A stretch of DNA of 64,000 bases. It comes from Arabidopsis thaliana (taxonomy: Eukaryota > Streptophyta > Magnoliopsida > Brassicales > Brassicaceae). The translations under genes were made by a program, and so were the position numbers. The stretch spans positions 1,550,101-1,614,100 of the forward strand of contig NC_003074.8 of NCBI RefSeq assembly GCF_000001735.4. The letters run 5' to 3'. Positions 43,440 through 54,838 of the stretch are shown piece by piece. Every line of letters begins with the position of its first letter. Position 1 is the stretch's first letter. The notes under the pieces were generated by a model. The model had not been told where the DNA came from and did not search any database. It saw nothing but the letters and a program-made list of their open reading frames with translations.

Positions 43440-44702
43440 ATGGCTACTCAAACGGATCTCGCTCAGCCCAAGCTTGATATGGTAAATTACGTAAATCTCT
43501 CTCAATTTCTTATCGTTTTTCGTCTCAAATCTTGATTTTACGTTTCTGTGATTGTAATTTTGGAGGATTTTTGGTTCAATTTTGTTCACATGTCTCTACC
43601 TATCGCATTCATGGATCTGTAGTTCAATTCTTTCAGATCGTATTCGTAGTGCATGTTAATGTTTTGTTTATGTAGAAGATTAGATTAATGAATTGAAAAC
43701 AAATGATATTTTGTGGGCTAATTAATTTGCATGTTATAATTATTGAATTGTCAGACCAAGGAGGAGAAAGAGAGGTTGAAGTATTTGCAATTCGTGCAAG
43801 CTGCTGCTGTGGAAGCTCTGCTTCGCTTTGCTCTTATTTACGCTAAGGCAAAGGACAAGTCTGGTCCTTTGAAACCTGGTGTTGAATCTGTTGAAGGAGC
43901 TGTCAAGACTGTCGTTGGTCCTGTCTACGAGAAATACCACGACGTCCCTGTTGAGGTCCTTAAATACATGGACCAGAAGGTACAATTTTGACTCTTTCCC
44001 TATCTTTGGATCTTGCTGAAAGTGCCTTTGTTGATGAACAATGAATGAATCTGTGTTGTTGATTGTATATCTACTTCATCGAACATATGTGATTAAAAAA
44101 GTACAGTTAAAGTTGTGATGATTTCATATCATCTCTTTGGTAGAAGGTTCAGGTAAACGGGTCAATGTCATTATGTTCTGTAGAGTCCCTCTTTTTGAAG
44201 CTGACAAGTTTGTTTTGCGTTGTTGCAGGTTGATATGTCTGTGACTGAGCTTGACCGTCGTGTCCCACCAGTCGTCAAGCAAGTGTCTGCCCAAGCCATC
44301 TCCGCTGCTCAGATAGCACCCATTGTGGCACGTGCGTTGGCCTCTGAGGTTCGACGTGCTGGTGTTGTTGAAACCGCTTCTGGAATGGCTAAATCCGTCT
44401 ACTCCAAGTACGAGCCTGCTGCTAAGGAGTTGTATGCAAACTATGAGCCAAAAGCAGAGCAGTGTGCCGTTTCAGCTTGGAAGAAGCTTAACCAGCTTCC
44501 TCTATTCCCAAGGCTGGCTCAAGTTGCTGTACCAACAGCTGCTTTCTGCTCTGAGAAGTACAATGATACTGTGGTTAAGGCTGCAGAGAAAGGGTACAGA
44601 GTCACATCGTACATGCCATTGGTTCCAACAGAGAGGATCTCAAAAATCTTCGCTGAGGAGAAAGCTGAGACCGAGCCTTTGGAGTTCCATCCACTTGATT
44701 GA
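43440..44702 (+). CDS. LDAP3: Lipid droplet-associated / small rubber particle protein
   Basis: Rubber elongation factor (REF/SRPP) family protein coating cytosolic lipid droplets in vegetative cells; also called SRP3. Three exons, 43440-43481, 43755-43979, 44229-44702, give 246 aa. Family features: [69 protein letters not shown], then [31 protein letters not shown] and [11 protein letters not shown] (quoted in parts in order). The protein is Ala/Val/Lys-rich with amphipathic helices, has no signal peptide and no transmembrane helix, as usual in the family. A G-box and TATA box lie upstream. From memory At3g05500. No lesion. Confidence 0.95.
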
Positions 44703-45475
44703 TATGGGTGTTTTGTTAGTGTGATTTTTTGTTTTGTTGGGATTAAGGTGAACCGGATCTTGGTTAGCGATTGATCTCTGGTTCTCGTTCTTTTTTTTCT
44801 TTGTCATGAACTTTTGTTGTTTCGTTTAATAATCAAAAGTTGTATAATCTAAGTTTGGGATTACCACCCTATTGAGTATTGAGTGATAAAAAAAAAGTTG
44901 CGTGAATTATCGCCCTATTGAGTGATACATCATAGTATTACATATTTATATCCTCAGAAAATGGACCGAGAATTTTTATCAAGAGATGAATATTGTTGTC
45001 GGTAGGATTTAATTATCAGTTTGTATATATGCAGACATATGCAACTCGTATGTATTGTGATATGCAGATATTACTGATATCTATAACAAGTTTGTGAACC
45101 TTTTTTATTGACGAGGTATGTCATCATGTTTGATAATCGTTAGCGTTATTAACAGCGGTGAGAGAAGCAGACTTGAGATTTGCTTTTTCAAGAAACTATG
45201 GGCCCATGTCGCGCTGATCCGAAACTTTAATCCCAATAGCTATTATGCACACAAGTCACCGCCGTTCACGTTAGCACTCCAAACCCTTGGCACGTAAACC
45301 TCCCGACACTTGCTCTCTTTCTCTCATCTCCACGATCTTCTCACTCTCTTGGTGAGCTTTTTCTTTCCCGGTCAAAATTTCGACTATAGAAGTTTCGTCC
45401 GTCGGTCTTTCTAACTGAATCAAATTTTCACAAGTAATCTTTCGCGCGGCTCGTTTTATAGAAACACGATTCAGA
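44703..45475. other. Intergenic between LDAP3 and the acyltransferase gene
   Basis: LDAP3 3' UTR, AT-rich sequence and the GC-richer leader of the acyltransferase. No extra gene. Confidence 0.55.
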
Positions 45476-47974
45476 ATGGGAATTCATTTTGTTGACAAGG
45501 CAGATCTATGGAAGAGTGCACTGTTGTTCAATCTTAAACTTCGTGATCGATTTCGAATCGCCGTCGATGATCACCGTGGTCGAGCTACGGTTTTCTCACC
45601 GGATGGTTGCTTCTCTTCCACTATCCACCGCTGGGTGACTCGATTCCGGAACTTTCGCCGGGAGTCTCTCCCTTCTCCACCGGCTTTTTATCGCAGACGA
45701 GGTTTGAATGAATCATTACCTTTTATTAACTCTAATAGTGGATCTGTGTAATTGAGCTTTGTGATTTGAACTTCAGCTGTTTCTCTGAGAGATGGTTTGA
45801 GTCGTAATATTGGCGTAGATTAGCTCGATGGTGTTATTTGTTTTGTATCACCTGAAGGATTTGTTTTTAGCACTTTTTGGCAATAGTTTTAGCTGTCATT
45901 CCAAGCTGCTCCAATGATTCTGTTTGTTATTATGTCTACTATCTTGATTTGTGGGAATTTGAATTGACAAAACTCCTTGTTCTTGTAGTTTCTAAGGACT
46001 TAACGGCAGAAGAAGAGTCTGCTCTTTTCCGGATGCTACAAACTGTGGCTGTTCCCCTTATTGGAAATGCTTGTCATGTTTTCATGAATGGTTTTAACCG
46101 TGTTCAGGTTTGAGACATCTTAGATTTCTGCTTCACAAATTTCATTCTTATCTTTAGTCCTGTTATCAGTTCTTATTTTGTTTATCTTTTTAGGTATATG
46201 GTTTAGAGAAATTGCATGATGCTTTACTCAACAGACCAAAGAACAAGCCTCTTGTAACGGTATGAGTTGACTTATGTTCTGAAATGTTGTGTGTTTGTGG
46301 TTGGGGTTTTAGATGAACCTGCTTGTTTTCTTACCCATGAACTTCTTAATAATCTTCAGGTGAGCAATCATGTTGCATCTGTGGATGATCCATTTGTCAT
46401 TGCTTCATTACTTCCACCTAAATTTCTACTTGATGCCCGTAATTTGAGGTGGACGCTCTGTGCTACAGATAGATGCTTTAAAAACCCTGTAACTTCAGCT
46501 TTCTCTCGATCTGTCAAAGTTTTGCCAATTTCTCGTGGTGAAGGAATTTATCAGCAGGTAACACAGGCTGTTTTTGTAGCTAGCTTTTCTTGATTGTTAC
46601 CTGCTATTTTATCTATATTCAAATTTACTGATGAAAACAAGTGTCACATCTTCTGCAGGGAATGGACATTGCGATTTCGAAATTGAACAACGGAGGGTGG
46701 GTTCACATCTTTCCAGAAGGCAGTCGCTCCCGGGATGGTGGAAAGACTATGGGCTCAGCGAAGAGGGGTATCGGAAGGTGAGTCATGTGTGATTTGGGTT
46801 CACTTCCCTTATATAAAGCACTCCACTTTAATGTGTCTTATCATTTTATTCTATAACAAGTTTTATTTGTTTTAGGTTGATTTTGGACGCAGATACTCTC
46901 CCTATGGTTGTTCCTTTTGTGCATACTGGTATGCAGGATATAATGCCAGTTGGAGCTAGTGTTCCACGGATTGGCAAGACAGTAAGTATATCTGAATCTC
47001 CAATTTTTTCTTCCTCGTTTGTAGCTTTCATTTTTGATCTCTTAATAGTTTGATGCATCATGATCTCTGCTCCGCCCAAAATCAGAAAACAAATAAAAAA
47101 CCATAACTTTCAGAGAAGTAGTTAGTTGCCTCGAGTTAAAATAGTTTAAGAGTGTATTGCTTTGTTTGATTTGCAAGCCCTTGGATACAGATCTAAGACC
47201 TCTCGCAATTTTTGTTGGACTTGACTTTTTAGTGATCCGAGGAGTGAATCGGATCTCGAATTAATGATTTAAGAAAGAAAGGATCTATCGATAATTGGGT
47301 GATTCATATTTTGAGTAAGTGGATATGTATTGTCCATGGAAGGATATAGAGTTCAAATGCCAGACATTTTGTAGTGTTACTAATTGTCATTAGGTTATTA
47401 CATTGCTTAATTATGTATTTGCAATCTTTAATCTGTTTGATTTACGTCAAACATTTCGCAGGTGACAGTGATCATTGGAGACCCTATTCATTTTAATGAC
47501 ATTCTCAGCACTGAAGGAGCCCAACACGTCTCAAGGAAACACCTGTATGACGCCGTTTCGTCCAGAATTGGACAAAGACTGTACGATTTAAAAGCACAAG
47601 TTGATAGAGTATATATAGAACAACAATCTATGATGTCACACAATGCCAAAACACCCTCGGACCGTGCTGCTGAGATCTTTCATAGAGTCGATTGGGACTC
47701 ATTTGGGATGGGAGCACAATTTTCAGAAGAATCATCACCCAGTAGTAAACCGATTGGCCAAAGCGATGATCGCATTGTCAGATCTCCCAAAAGGAGAGTC
47801 TCACCCGAAGGAGGGGTCAGCTTGAAGATTAAGAAGCTCATGGACTCAACCGAGATGATGGGGTTTGCGGCTAGAGGGTTACTAATGAACGAGTACAAGA
47901 GTCGGGTTGAATCTGCCAATGTTGGTAGGCCTTTAAAGGCTTGGAGAGAGTATTTTATGAACCGTGGATTATAA
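45476..47974 (+). CDS. Tafazzin-like phospholipid/glycerol acyltransferase
   Basis: Membrane-associated PlsC-type acyltransferase resembling tafazzin, the transacylase that remodels cardiolipin and related lipids. Seven exons: 45476-45701, 45989-46107, 46194-46259, 46360-46557, 46659-46777, 46876-46981, 47462-47974. They give 448 aa. Motif I is SNHVASVDDP with H141 and D146 (HX4D). The DxRC-type block (WTLCATDRCFKNP) follows, then motif III FPEGSRSRDGG (from F221) and a VVPFVHTGMQDIMP motif. The last exon adds a long hydrophilic C-terminal region (residues about 280-448) not needed for catalysis and typical of the plant protein. The N-terminal 75 residues (exon 1) are also plant-specific. From memory At3g05510. 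Substrate is inferred from family resemblance only. Confidence 0.88.
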
Positions 47975-48510
47975 CTTGCAAGTTAAACTCCCGTTAGGAA
48001 TATTAGTTTAGTAATGAGGTTTAAGTCCCACAGGCCACAACAAATGGACATGTTTTTACTTGTCTAATATAGATTTAGCTAGATTTTTTTTTTCGATCAC
48101 ACATGAACTCTTATCTATCTCGTTGTTGTTGTTGTAAATTAGCTTTTAATAAAATCCCAGTTTCTCGAACCTTTTTAATCACAGCAAATACTACATTAAA
48201 GATTAGATTTGGTGTGTTTTGCTAAAGATAATGCCTTTCATGCGCTTAAATTAATTTGAATGGGTTTCGATTGAAATTGGGATATTTGCTGCAAAAACGA
48301 TGCGGTTCGAGTAAGAATGGCCACGTGGCACAATCTATCACATCAAAACGACACCGTCAGAATTCATCATGGTAAACGAACGGTCATGATTTAATCGCGA
48401 TCCAACACAGGAAAGTTTATGAGTGTGCAATGACGAATGTATCCCTACAGAGTTCAGAATATCGACGGCGACAATTTCTCTCTCCGGCTAACTTTTTTCT
48501 AGAGAAAGCT
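47975..48510. other. Intergenic between acyltransferase and CPA
   Basis: Acyltransferase 3' UTR and CPA promoter/leader, including CCACGTGG near 48321-48328. No extra gene. Confidence 0.55.
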
Positions 48511-51034
48511 ATGGCGGACGAAGAAGATGAGTTACTGGAGACAGAACTAAGTTACGACCAGAAAAAGGAAATCGCCAAGTGGTTTTTCCTCAACGCTCCC
48601 GCTGGAGAAATCAATTACGTCGCTAAAGGTACTTAGATGCATCGTACATACATATTTCCGACGATTCCTCCGATGTGTCCCTCAATGAGAAGGCGAGATC
48701 ATAGATTCTCCGTGTGCATTTTGTTTTGTTTTGAGCATCATGCGTGATTTGACATCTTTGTTTCGATTTCTGTAAATCTTTTGGACTTCTGACAGATTTA
48801 AAGGCGGTTTTGAGCGATGAGGAAGTGTACAATGAAGCAGCCATGGAAGCATTTCCAGTGTACAACAAAACTCACATGATTTGCCTTGAAATGCCCAGTG
48901 GAGCTGGTGATGTGAGTTAGCATCTTATTCTGGTTCTATTCTACTTAGTTGAAATTTTCATTTGTTGTGTCATAGGAGTTGAATTGTCGAACATTATTGA
49001 CTTGTAATCTCTGTTATGTGGAATTAGCTATTCTCATGATCTATTAAGATTCTTAGAGAAATGTGGCTAATGAAAAGGGGAAGAGCTTTGAACAATACTT
49101 AGTGGATCACTCAGAAGGAGAGAACTCAAGTATACTTTGTGGTATTTGTCTCTCTTAGATGTATATTGCTTTCCTAGGGTTTTTGCTTCGCTAGCTGCAA
49201 AGAGGCTAGAGATTAGTCGATCTTAGAAATTAGGGATTTTAAATTCTAGTAGGAGTTCTTCAATTTCGCTGTTTGGATTGAGAATTTTTGAGCTTTGAGT
49301 GTCTTGGTCGTGTGTCTTTTTCTTTCCTAGAGAGTTTTTAAAAACTTGCGACTGATATCTACATGCAACACTCTTATGCTGACTATTGTTGATCAAATTG
49401 GCAATCAACATAAGTCCTGCATCACCTTTTCATATTTTTTGAAGATGTTATGGGAAAACTGTTTAGTGTTTATTCGCTGCGAGATATCGTAATACTGTTT
49501 TGTTGAATCTCAGGTGATTGTCTCATCTTACAGTGAAATTAATGAAAATGAGTACCTTGATCCAAGAACTGCCCAGGTTGCCATAGTTGATCATGTTAAA
49601 CAGGTACATTATTTTATTGTTGTTGTTCTTCATTATGGTGTGCCATGATCTGTGAATCTAATTTAAGCTTACCTCTCCTCTCTTTGACCAGATTTGTACA
49701 AAGGTACGGCCTGCAAATGATGAAGAACTTCCTTCTTTGTATATTGAGGAGTACAGGTATGGATTTTTACACCCAGCTGTAGGATTTAAGATCAGGTTCA
49801 TGCATCACCATTCAGTTCAGAATTATCATATATTCGTAGCCTAAGTTCTTATGGCAACAAAGGCAAACATTAGAAAAGCACTTTCAGAAGTTTAGGAATA
49901 AAGGGCAATGAACCTGGAGTGATCTACATTATTTTTGTCTTACTGCTGAATACATATGTTGAAAAGGTTGTTTTGCTCATTACAGATATGCTCTTGATGC
50001 TGAAATCCAGAGATATGTTAGTGAATCTTATCCGAAAGGTATGTCTGCAGTTAATTGTGTGAAAGGGAAAGATAATGAGGGTCCAGGGTCCGACTTTGAG
50101 CTTGTTGTTATAATTACTGCTATGAGACTTAGTCCCCAGAACTTCTGGTGAGTACAAAATGACCTTTTACTTATTTCTCCATTTCCATTGTTTAGAGAGA
50201 AAAAATGATTTTGAGTGACCAAACCGGGGTGTTTGGCAGTAATGGAAGTTGGAGATCTGTATGGAACATAGATTTCCAGGATGAATCCCAGGTGCTTGAC
50301 ATAAAAGGGAAATTGCAGGTAACATTCGCGACTTGCTTTCTCTGTAAGTTGACTGTGACGTTATTCTATGCCAATTGATGTTCAGTGAGCTTGTTTTAAG
50401 TATATCACTTTCTCTTCAGGTAGGAGCTCATTATTTTGAAGAGGGAAATGTGGAATTAGATGCAAAAAAAGATTTCCAAGATTCAACAATATTTCAGGTA
50501 CCTCATTTTATCTGCGAAACTGTGTACAATAATGTAGACCACAAGCCAGGCCAGGCTAGCATATAATATACACCAAGGGAACAAATATGTGTAGGCTCTG
50601 ATATAACCTTGTCGTTCATTTTTTGTTCCATTGACAGTCTGCAGATGACTGCGCGATTGCCATAGCCAATATTATCAGGCACCATGAAACAGAGTACCTT
50701 GCATCTCTAGAGGTTCCCAATTAGCAACTCATTTATCTCGTACTTTTCCATTTCATGTGTTGTTAATCTCGTTGTATCTGACCCAATCATTAGGTAGCTT
50801 ATTCAAAATTACCGGATAACACTTTCAAGGTAATTGTCTCTTTCCAAATAACGATTTCAGTGGCTGCACAATGGTAACCTCGAGGTGTATTTAGAAATTT
50901 CTGAGCAGATATATGGAATTTTGCAGGATTTGAGGAGGAAACTTCCGGTGACACGAACTCTGTTCCCATGGCAGAACACTTTACAGTTCAGCCTAACAAG
51001 AGAGGTCGAGAAAGAACTTGGACTTGGCAAGTGA
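48511..51034 (+). CDS. CPA: F-actin capping protein alpha subunit
   Basis: Forms with the beta subunit a heterodimer that caps actin filament barbed ends and in plants also responds to phosphatidic acid. Ten exons: 48511-48628, 48796-48911, 49514-49603, 49692-49756, 49986-50147, 50240-50318, 50420-50497, 50638-50712, 50794-50829, 50927-51034, giving 308 aa. Family blocks: KKEIAKWFFLNAPAGEI, VAIVDHVKQI, the conserved NGSWRSVWNIDF, VGAHYFEEGNV, IIRHHETEYLASLE, and the C-terminal LRRKLPVTRTLFPWQNTLQF actin-binding region. The start MADEEDELLE is chosen because it matches the family N-terminus; an in-frame ATG at 48430 would add 27 residues. From memory At3g05520. Confidence 0.95.
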
Positions 51035-51229
51035 CTAATCATCAACTCGCAACCTTTTGAGTGCTATATTTCGTTGTCAAAGTTTCTGTGATTTCCATTA
51101 TGTAAGTGAAGGATAAGTATTATTTCTGTTGTGTCTTGTCTTTCCTTTGGAGTAATGTATACAAATCGCATTAGTAAGTATGATAGATATTGTTCCGCAA
51201 GCCGCATGAAAGAATTGAAGTTTGGTCCC

Positions 51230-51234
51230 AAAAA
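51230..51234 (-). terminator. Pol III oligo(T) terminator of tRNA-Glu
   Basis: Run of five T on the minus strand just after the tRNA 3' end, the standard RNA polymerase III stop. Confidence 0.8.
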
Positions 51235-51237
51235 GAG

Positions 51238-51309
51238 CTCCGTTGCCGGGAATCGAACCCGGGTCTCCTGGGTGAAAGCCAGATATCCTAACCGCTGGAC
51301 GACAACGGA
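51238..51309 (-). tRNA. tRNA-Glu (UUC)
   Basis: 72-nt tRNA on the minus strand. The acceptor stem TCCGTTG (51309-51303) pairs with CAACGGA (51245-51239), with discriminator G at 51238. The anticodon loop CTTTCAC carries TTC within a CTGG/CCAG stem. The T arm has a perfect internal B box (GGTTCGATTCC). No intron. A TTTTT Pol III terminator (51234-51230) lies 4 nt past the 3' end. Confidence 0.95.
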
Positions 51310-52615
51310 TATGTTATTGGAACTGTTAAAGAACTAAATATGTATTAAACTTTAATATGAATGATAAAGATTTCCTTAAATAATCTGTTAATAAAAAAAA
51401 AGCAAAAAAAAAAAAAGAGAGCACAATTTGAAAGGAAAGCCCAATAATAGAGGCCCATGGTGAAAGTCTTAGGCCCCGGGTGGTAATCTAATCACGTTTG
51501 TAGTGATAATCTAATCACGTTTGTTTTTAATGATAATGCGTTGTCCCCATCCTTGTTCTTAATTCAATTGTCAATCACCTCCATTAATTTTGTGTTCACC
51601 TCGGTTAGAAAGCTTTGTTTTAATTTGTTAAGACGATGCTGATATATCCTGAATCATGATTAAATTAAAATCCTTAAGTTAAAGTCATTACAAAAACCAC
51701 TTTTGAATATTGATCAGATATTGGTCCCATGCCCAAAACGATGGTGCAAAATGTCTAAAGAGTGATAAGCTAGCAATTACTAGATATATACTAAAAGAAA
51801 TAGTTTCAGTTCCAAGCATGAGCACTAGTCATAGTTGAGGCTCACAAATTTCTTGCAAATCATCTTCGAGTTTTCCACGTCCAGAGATGGTCTCCTTCCT
51901 CCTGATACACACACAAACAACTAAGTATCTTCCATCGTCTAAAAATAAACAAAAGCATACGTAATTACCCATTTCCTCCACCTTCTTATTTATAATCAAG
52001 TTGAACAATTTTCAAATCATCCAAGACACAATCATTTATTAAATATTGATATATGCAATGACAAAATATCCAAAAGTATTGACTTCAATGACATTCAATT
52101 TTTGCTATTTTTTTATTTTTTTGTACGAATAGTCTTCAGATCTTTTTCAGTTGATGTCAATCCAAACTTTAATCATGAGTCTATCACAATATTGTTGAAG
52201 TACATAAAACAAGGAATTGATTTATTTATAATCGAGTTAGGAAAATTTTAAACTACAAACATAACATAGTTACACAGAATTGTATCAAAATATCATTATT
52301 GTTGTTATATGTATTCATTTAGTGAAAAAATATTAAAATCTTATAAATAATTAGCTTTATAGACAAAATATATAAATTGATATTTCAAATCACAAATGAA
52401 TCTAACCATAAAAATTATCACTACATATTATGGATCTAATTTTATTAATAATACAAAAATAAACAAATAATAAATATAAATTAGCATAAAGAACAATCAA
52501 TGTAATTTTTTTTTAACAATTTTTAAAACAAACCCACGCGTAGCGTGGGTAGTCATCTAATACAAATATAATTTTACCTGATTTCATAATCGCATATTGC
52601 TGACTTTGGACGTCT
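51310..52615. other. AT-rich intergenic region with a Helitron-type end
   Basis: Starts with the tRNA upstream DNA and poly(A)-rich tracts (51392-51418). From about 51650 it is very AT-rich and ends in a Helitron-like 3' terminus (see 52532-52561). GTAATCTAATCACGTTTGT / GATAATCTAATCACGTTTGT is a short direct repeat near 51483-51522. No gene. Confidence 0.5.
52532..52561 (+). mobile_element. Helitron 3' terminus
   Basis: A hairpin, CCCACGC / GCGTGGG around a GTA loop (52533-52550), is followed after a short spacer by CTAAT at 52557-52561, fitting the Helitron rule of a GC hairpin about 10 nt before CTRRT. The sequence to the left is AT-rich and ORF-free, as in non-autonomous Helitrons. I could not fix the 5' TC end; it may lie anywhere from about 51650. 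Confidence 0.6.
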
Positions 52616-52879
52616 TCAGTGATCACTTTCATCCTCCTGCTTTTTCGCCTCAGATCTAGCCGAATGATACTGCACAATAAATGTGATCCCTATGGGAATC
52701 ACTACTCTTGAAATTGCATACATCCCGCCAACTCCCGTGAACGTCATCGTTTTGCTATATGAAGATGGCTCCACTATCACAACCAATGCTGACTTAGCTA
52801 CAAAAAAAGCTTGTTTAATGCTACTACTTTTCTGTTGTTGATTATTGTTTTTTTTAGATTCCGAGGCATTACTTGTCAT
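52616..52879 (-). CDS. Small hypothetical membrane protein, 87 aa
   Basis: Single-exon ORF from MTSNASESKKNNNQQQ to KKQEDESDH. It has a polar Asn/Gln/Lys-rich N-terminus, a central hydrophobic stretch (KQAFFVAKSALVVIVE), a second hydrophobic segment (GMYAISRVVIPIGITFIVQ) that could span a membrane, and a charged C-terminus. I do not recognise a family. Support is the ordered polar/hydrophobic/charged layout and amino-acid use unlike the surrounding AT-rich DNA. It sits right next to a Helitron end, so the downstream region may have been altered by insertion. It could be a chance ORF. Confidence 0.45.
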   Translation of the reverse strand: MTSNASESKKNNNQQQKSSSIKQAFFVAKSALVVIVEPSSYSKTMTFTGVGGMYAISRVVIPIGITFIVQYHSARSEAKKQEDESDH

Positions 52880-53439
52880 TTATGATTGAGTTTTGAGCAT
52901 ATATATGTTTACTTAACGCTCGAATATATGACAAGAATTTGTAAAGGTTTATGATGTTTTAATGAATTTTGGTTTTCTTTTAAATTTCGGATGAGAGACA
53001 TAAATAAAACAGCATTTCTAATAAAGTTTGTTTTTTTGGAAGAAATCTTTCTGTTGCAGTTCTTGTGATTAAGGTTCTTGCAATTTCAAGAGTAGATTTA
53101 GACATTCATAATTGGAATGTAAATCTGAAAGCTATAGTCAGGGGGGTTTAAATTGTCTTATATTGAGTTAGTTCGAGAGAATGTGGAAGACTCTAACTCG
53201 TTCAGAGGTTTTCCCCTATGCATTTCTTTGAAGACAAGTTTTCCTAAGAAAACTCTTTTTTATTTTTAATAGCTAATATAATTTACTTTTTTCTTTTTGG
53301 TTATTTATTTTCTCTCGTCTTCTCTCCTTATTGGTTTTTTTTCTCTCATAGTCGCTCTCCCTCTCCTCTCCCTTTGAGAAATCCCTAACTCTTTGCTCTT
53401 CTCTTCCCGGCGATCTATCTCTCCGATTTGGGTATTGAA
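52880..53439. other. Intergenic upstream of RPT5a
   Basis: Shared divergent region between the small ORF and RPT5a. CT-rich pyrimidine tracts (CTCTCGTCTTCTCTCC, CTCTCCCTCTCCTCTCCC) mark the RPT5a leader at 53313-53375. No other gene. Confidence 0.55.
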
Positions 53440-54801
53440 ATGGCAACTCCTATGGTTGAAGATACGTCAAGCTTCGAAGAGGATCAGCTTGCTTCCATGT
53501 CCACCGAAGATATCACTAGAGCTACTCGTCTTCTCGACAACGAGATTCGAATTCTCAAGGTTTGCCCTATATCTCTCTCGATCTCCTTTGCCTTTATATC
53601 GTTCTCCATGATTGTATCTTCTTAAATTGGTTTCATCAATCGCTTTAATTCCAGTAAGGTCAGGCTCGAATCTGGTTTCGATTTTTCGCGATTACGGGTT
53701 TAGGGTTTGAGTTTCGTGTAATCCGTGGAAGCAGGAGATGAACTAGACCTTTAATTTTATGACCCTTCTTGTGATTTCTTCGTGTGTTTTCAAAGTTTGG
53801 ATTTTTCAACTCAACTGAGATTGATTGAATTGAAAAGCTACGTCTTTCTTGTTGCAAATTGGATATGTTGAAATTGCTCATCTTGTGTTTTTCTTTGATG
53901 GGGATTTAGGAAGACGCGCAAAGAACAAATCTAGAATGTGATTCTTACAAGGAGAAGATTAAGGAGAATCAGGAGAAGATTAAACTCAACAAGCAGCTGC
54001 CTTACTTGGTTGGCAACATTGTCGAGGTATTCAACTAGTTTTCTTATCTTATTTTTGGTATTTTCCTACAGAGTCTTACCTATTTGATTTGAATTCTAAC
54101 TGTTGTGTTACCATATCATGCTATTAGATTTTGGAGATGAATCCAGAAGATGATGCTGAGGAAGATGGTGCAAATATTGATCTTGACTCGCAACGGAAAG
54201 GAAAATGTGTTGTGTTGAAAACGTCTACACGGCAGGTGAGACTTCCAAACCCATTCTTTAGATATGTTTTCTACATCTTCTCTTCCGTTTCCCGTTTCAT
54301 GTCTGAGCAAATACTTTTGTTTTCGTTATGTGGACTGCAGACCATCTTTCTACCAGTTGTTGGACTCGTGGATCCTGATAGTTTGAAACCTGGTGACTTG
54401 GTTGGAGTTAACAAAGATAGCTACTTGATTTTGGATACCTTGCCATCCGAGTATGACTCTAGGGTTAAAGCCATGGAGGTCGATGAAAAACCAACTGAAG
54501 ATTACAATGACATTGGAGGACTAGAGAAGCAGGTATGTTTATACCATTGTGTTAATCTGCTGTATTGACTTTGCTTCGTAGTGAAACTAATTGAGTTTAT
54601 TTCTGGAACAGATCCAAGAGCTTGTAGAGGCAATTGTGCTTCCCATGACGCACAAGGAACGTTTTGAGAAGCTGGGTGTTCGTCCACCAAAGGGAGTGCT
54701 CTTGTATGGTCCCCCAGGGACTGGTAAAACTTTAATGGCTCGTGCCTGCGCAGCACAGACCAATGCCACCTTCCTTAAATTGGCAGGCCCTCAATTGGTC
54801 C

Positions 54802-54838
<37 letters not shown>

